From: Jeotgalibaca ciconiae
GTDB taxonomy: Bacteria; Bacillota; Bacilli; Lactobacillales; Aerococcaceae
Assembly (NCBI RefSeq): GCF_003955755.1
Contig: NZ_CP034465.1
Coordinates: 2,102,001 to 2,166,000, forward strand
Direction of reading: 5' to 3'
Length of the DNA: 64,000 bases
In this document: piece by piece, positions 63,056-64,000 of the stretch
Layout: each line of letters opens with the position of its first letter
How positions within the stretch are numbered: the first letter of the stretch is position 1
Program-made: the position numbers and the translations under genes
The notes under the pieces: model-generated
The model's database searches: none
The model's input: only the letters and a program-made list of their open reading frames with translations
Told to the model about the DNA's origin: nothing

Positions 63056-64000
63056 ATGGAAACTGCAGCTTTTTACCACCGCCCTGAGAGTGAGTATGCA
63101 TACATCTATGCACCAGGGCACGTGCATATTCGACTGCGTACGAAAAAAGGGGACGTAGCCAAAGTCGGCTTTATTCAAGGTGACCCCTTTAATTTGCATT
63201 TGAGAGATTGGTATCAAGAAGAAAAAGAAATGGAACTATTATCATCAACCGACTTACATGATTATTGGTTGATTGATACGGACGAACCGGTAAAACGGAT
63301 GGCGTATGCTTTCCACGTTTACGGCAAGGATGGTTCAGACGTTATCTACAATGACCGAGGAGTATTTCCGTACTTGAAAGAACAATTGACGAATTCGGGG
63401 ATGTATTTCCGTTTGCCGTATTTTCATGAAACAGACCGTTTTAAAGCGCCGGATTGGGTAAAGAAAACAATTTGGTATCAGATTTTCCCGGAACGTTTCC
63501 ATAATGGGGATGAGGATAATGATCCAGAAGGTGTATTGGAGTGGGACAGCAAGACAGAATTATCGACTGTTGACTTTTATGGTGGGGACATTCAAGGAAT
63601 CCTGGACAAATTGGATTATTTGGAAGACTTGGGAATCAATGGAATTTATTTGACGCCGATATTCACGGCGCCGTCGAACCACAAGTACGATACAACTGAC
63701 TACTATGAAATTGATCCACATTTCGGTGACAAAGCCTTGTTCCGTGAATTTGTGGAAGAAGCCCATAAGCGTGGAATGCGCGTAATGCTGGATGCGGTGT
63801 TTAATCATATTGGAGCGGAATCTACACAATGGCGAGATGTAGCTCAATATCAAGAAGATTCTCGTTTTAAAGAATGGTTTCATATCCAAGAATACCCTGT
63901 GCCGAGTGCAGAGGAAATTCAGGCGCATGGTCCGCATTATATGGAGCATGCGGAAAATTTACCCTATGAAACGTATGCCTACGTACCAATGATGCCGAAA
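63056..64000 (+). CDS. GH13 neopullulanase/cyclomaltodextrinase-like enzyme (3' end outside window)
   Basis: An open frame runs from ATG 63056, with AGGAGG upstream, to the window edge (315 codons visible). An N-terminal carbohydrate-binding domain (about 1-120) begins FYHRPESEYAYIYAPGHVHI, as in GH13_20 enzymes. The TIM barrel starts with WYQIFPERFHNGD, then VDFYGGDIQGILDKLDYLED, GINGIYLTPIF and MRVMLDAVFNHIG (first conserved region). The catalytic residues lie beyond the edge. It should degrade maltodextrins or cyclodextrins in the cytoplasm, unrelated to the capsule genes. Confidence 0.9.
   Translation, partial: METAAFYHRPESEYAYIYAPGHVHIRLRTKKGDVAKVGFIQGDPFNLHLRDWYQEEKEMELLSSTDLHDYWLIDTDEPVKRMAYAFHVYGKDGSDVIYNDRGVFPYLKEQLTNSGMYFRLPYFHETDRFKAPDWVKKTIWYQIFPERFHNGDEDNDPEGVLEWDSKTELSTVDFYGGDIQGILDKLDYLEDLGINGIYLTPIFTAPSNHKYDTTDYYEIDPHFGDKALFREFVEEAHKRGMRVMLDAVFNHIGAESTQWRDVAQYQEDSRFKEWFHIQEYPVPSAEEIQAHGPHYMEHAENLPYETYAYVPMMPK

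Overview
The window is low-GC Firmicutes DNA, most likely Lactobacillales of the Carnobacteriaceae/Enterococcaceae type. The grounds are strong Shine-Dalgarno sites, many TTG/GTG starts, LCP and LtaS-type enzymes, a CpsB-type PHP phosphatase, IS256/IS3/IS21/IS66 elements and secreted ChW-repeat proteins. The genus cannot be fixed from sequence alone. About 56 kb is a surface-polysaccharide and cell-wall island. No tRNA, rRNA or CRISPR array was seen.

Layout. (1) 0-26.6 kb, first polysaccharide module: PHP phosphatase, CapD/EpsC-like dehydratase, UDP-GlcA 4-epimerase, a galacturonokinase-like GHMP kinase with an adjoining nucleotidyltransferase, an IS66 relic, three glycosyltransferases, a Wzy-like polymerase, a Stealth phosphotransferase, a Wzx flippase, the WbaP/CpsE-type initiating transferase, rmlACBD, two LCP ligases, galE, a UDP-HexNAc dehydrogenase, galU and ugd. 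(2) 26.7-36.7 kb, second module: two inverted IS256-family copies bracket four glycosyltransferases, a second Wzy, a Wzz-like protein and a TuaG-like glycosyltransferase; a second Wzx lies just outside. (3) 38.4-43.2 kb: two secreted murein hydrolases (amidase and GH73 glucosaminidase) with ChW repeats. (4) 43.2-47.1 kb: an IS3-family element split by an IS21-family element. (5) 47.2-56.8 kb: LtaS-like phosphoglycerol transferase, a structured intergenic element, a membrane protein broken by a third IS256 copy, a GT2-GtrA fusion, an Ig/ChW surface protein and a CsbB/GtrB-like transferase. (6) 56.9-64 kb: an RpiR regulator divergent from a small RarA-C-terminal-like protein plus PTS EIIC, an acyltransferase, a 51-bp minisatellite of about 19 units, a NERD protein and the 5' part of a GH13 enzyme.

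Working together: nucleotide sugars (dTDP-Rha, UDP-Gal, UDP-GlcA, UDP-GalA, UDP-HexNAcA) feed lipid-linked synthesis begun by the WbaP-type enzyme. Two Wzx/Wzy sets imply two polymers or two alternative assembly lines. LCP proteins would attach the polymer to peptidoglycan. ChW proteins, built from 24 repeats in eight A-B-C triads, may bind that wall. IS insertion and IS-mediated change appear to be actively reshaping the locus.
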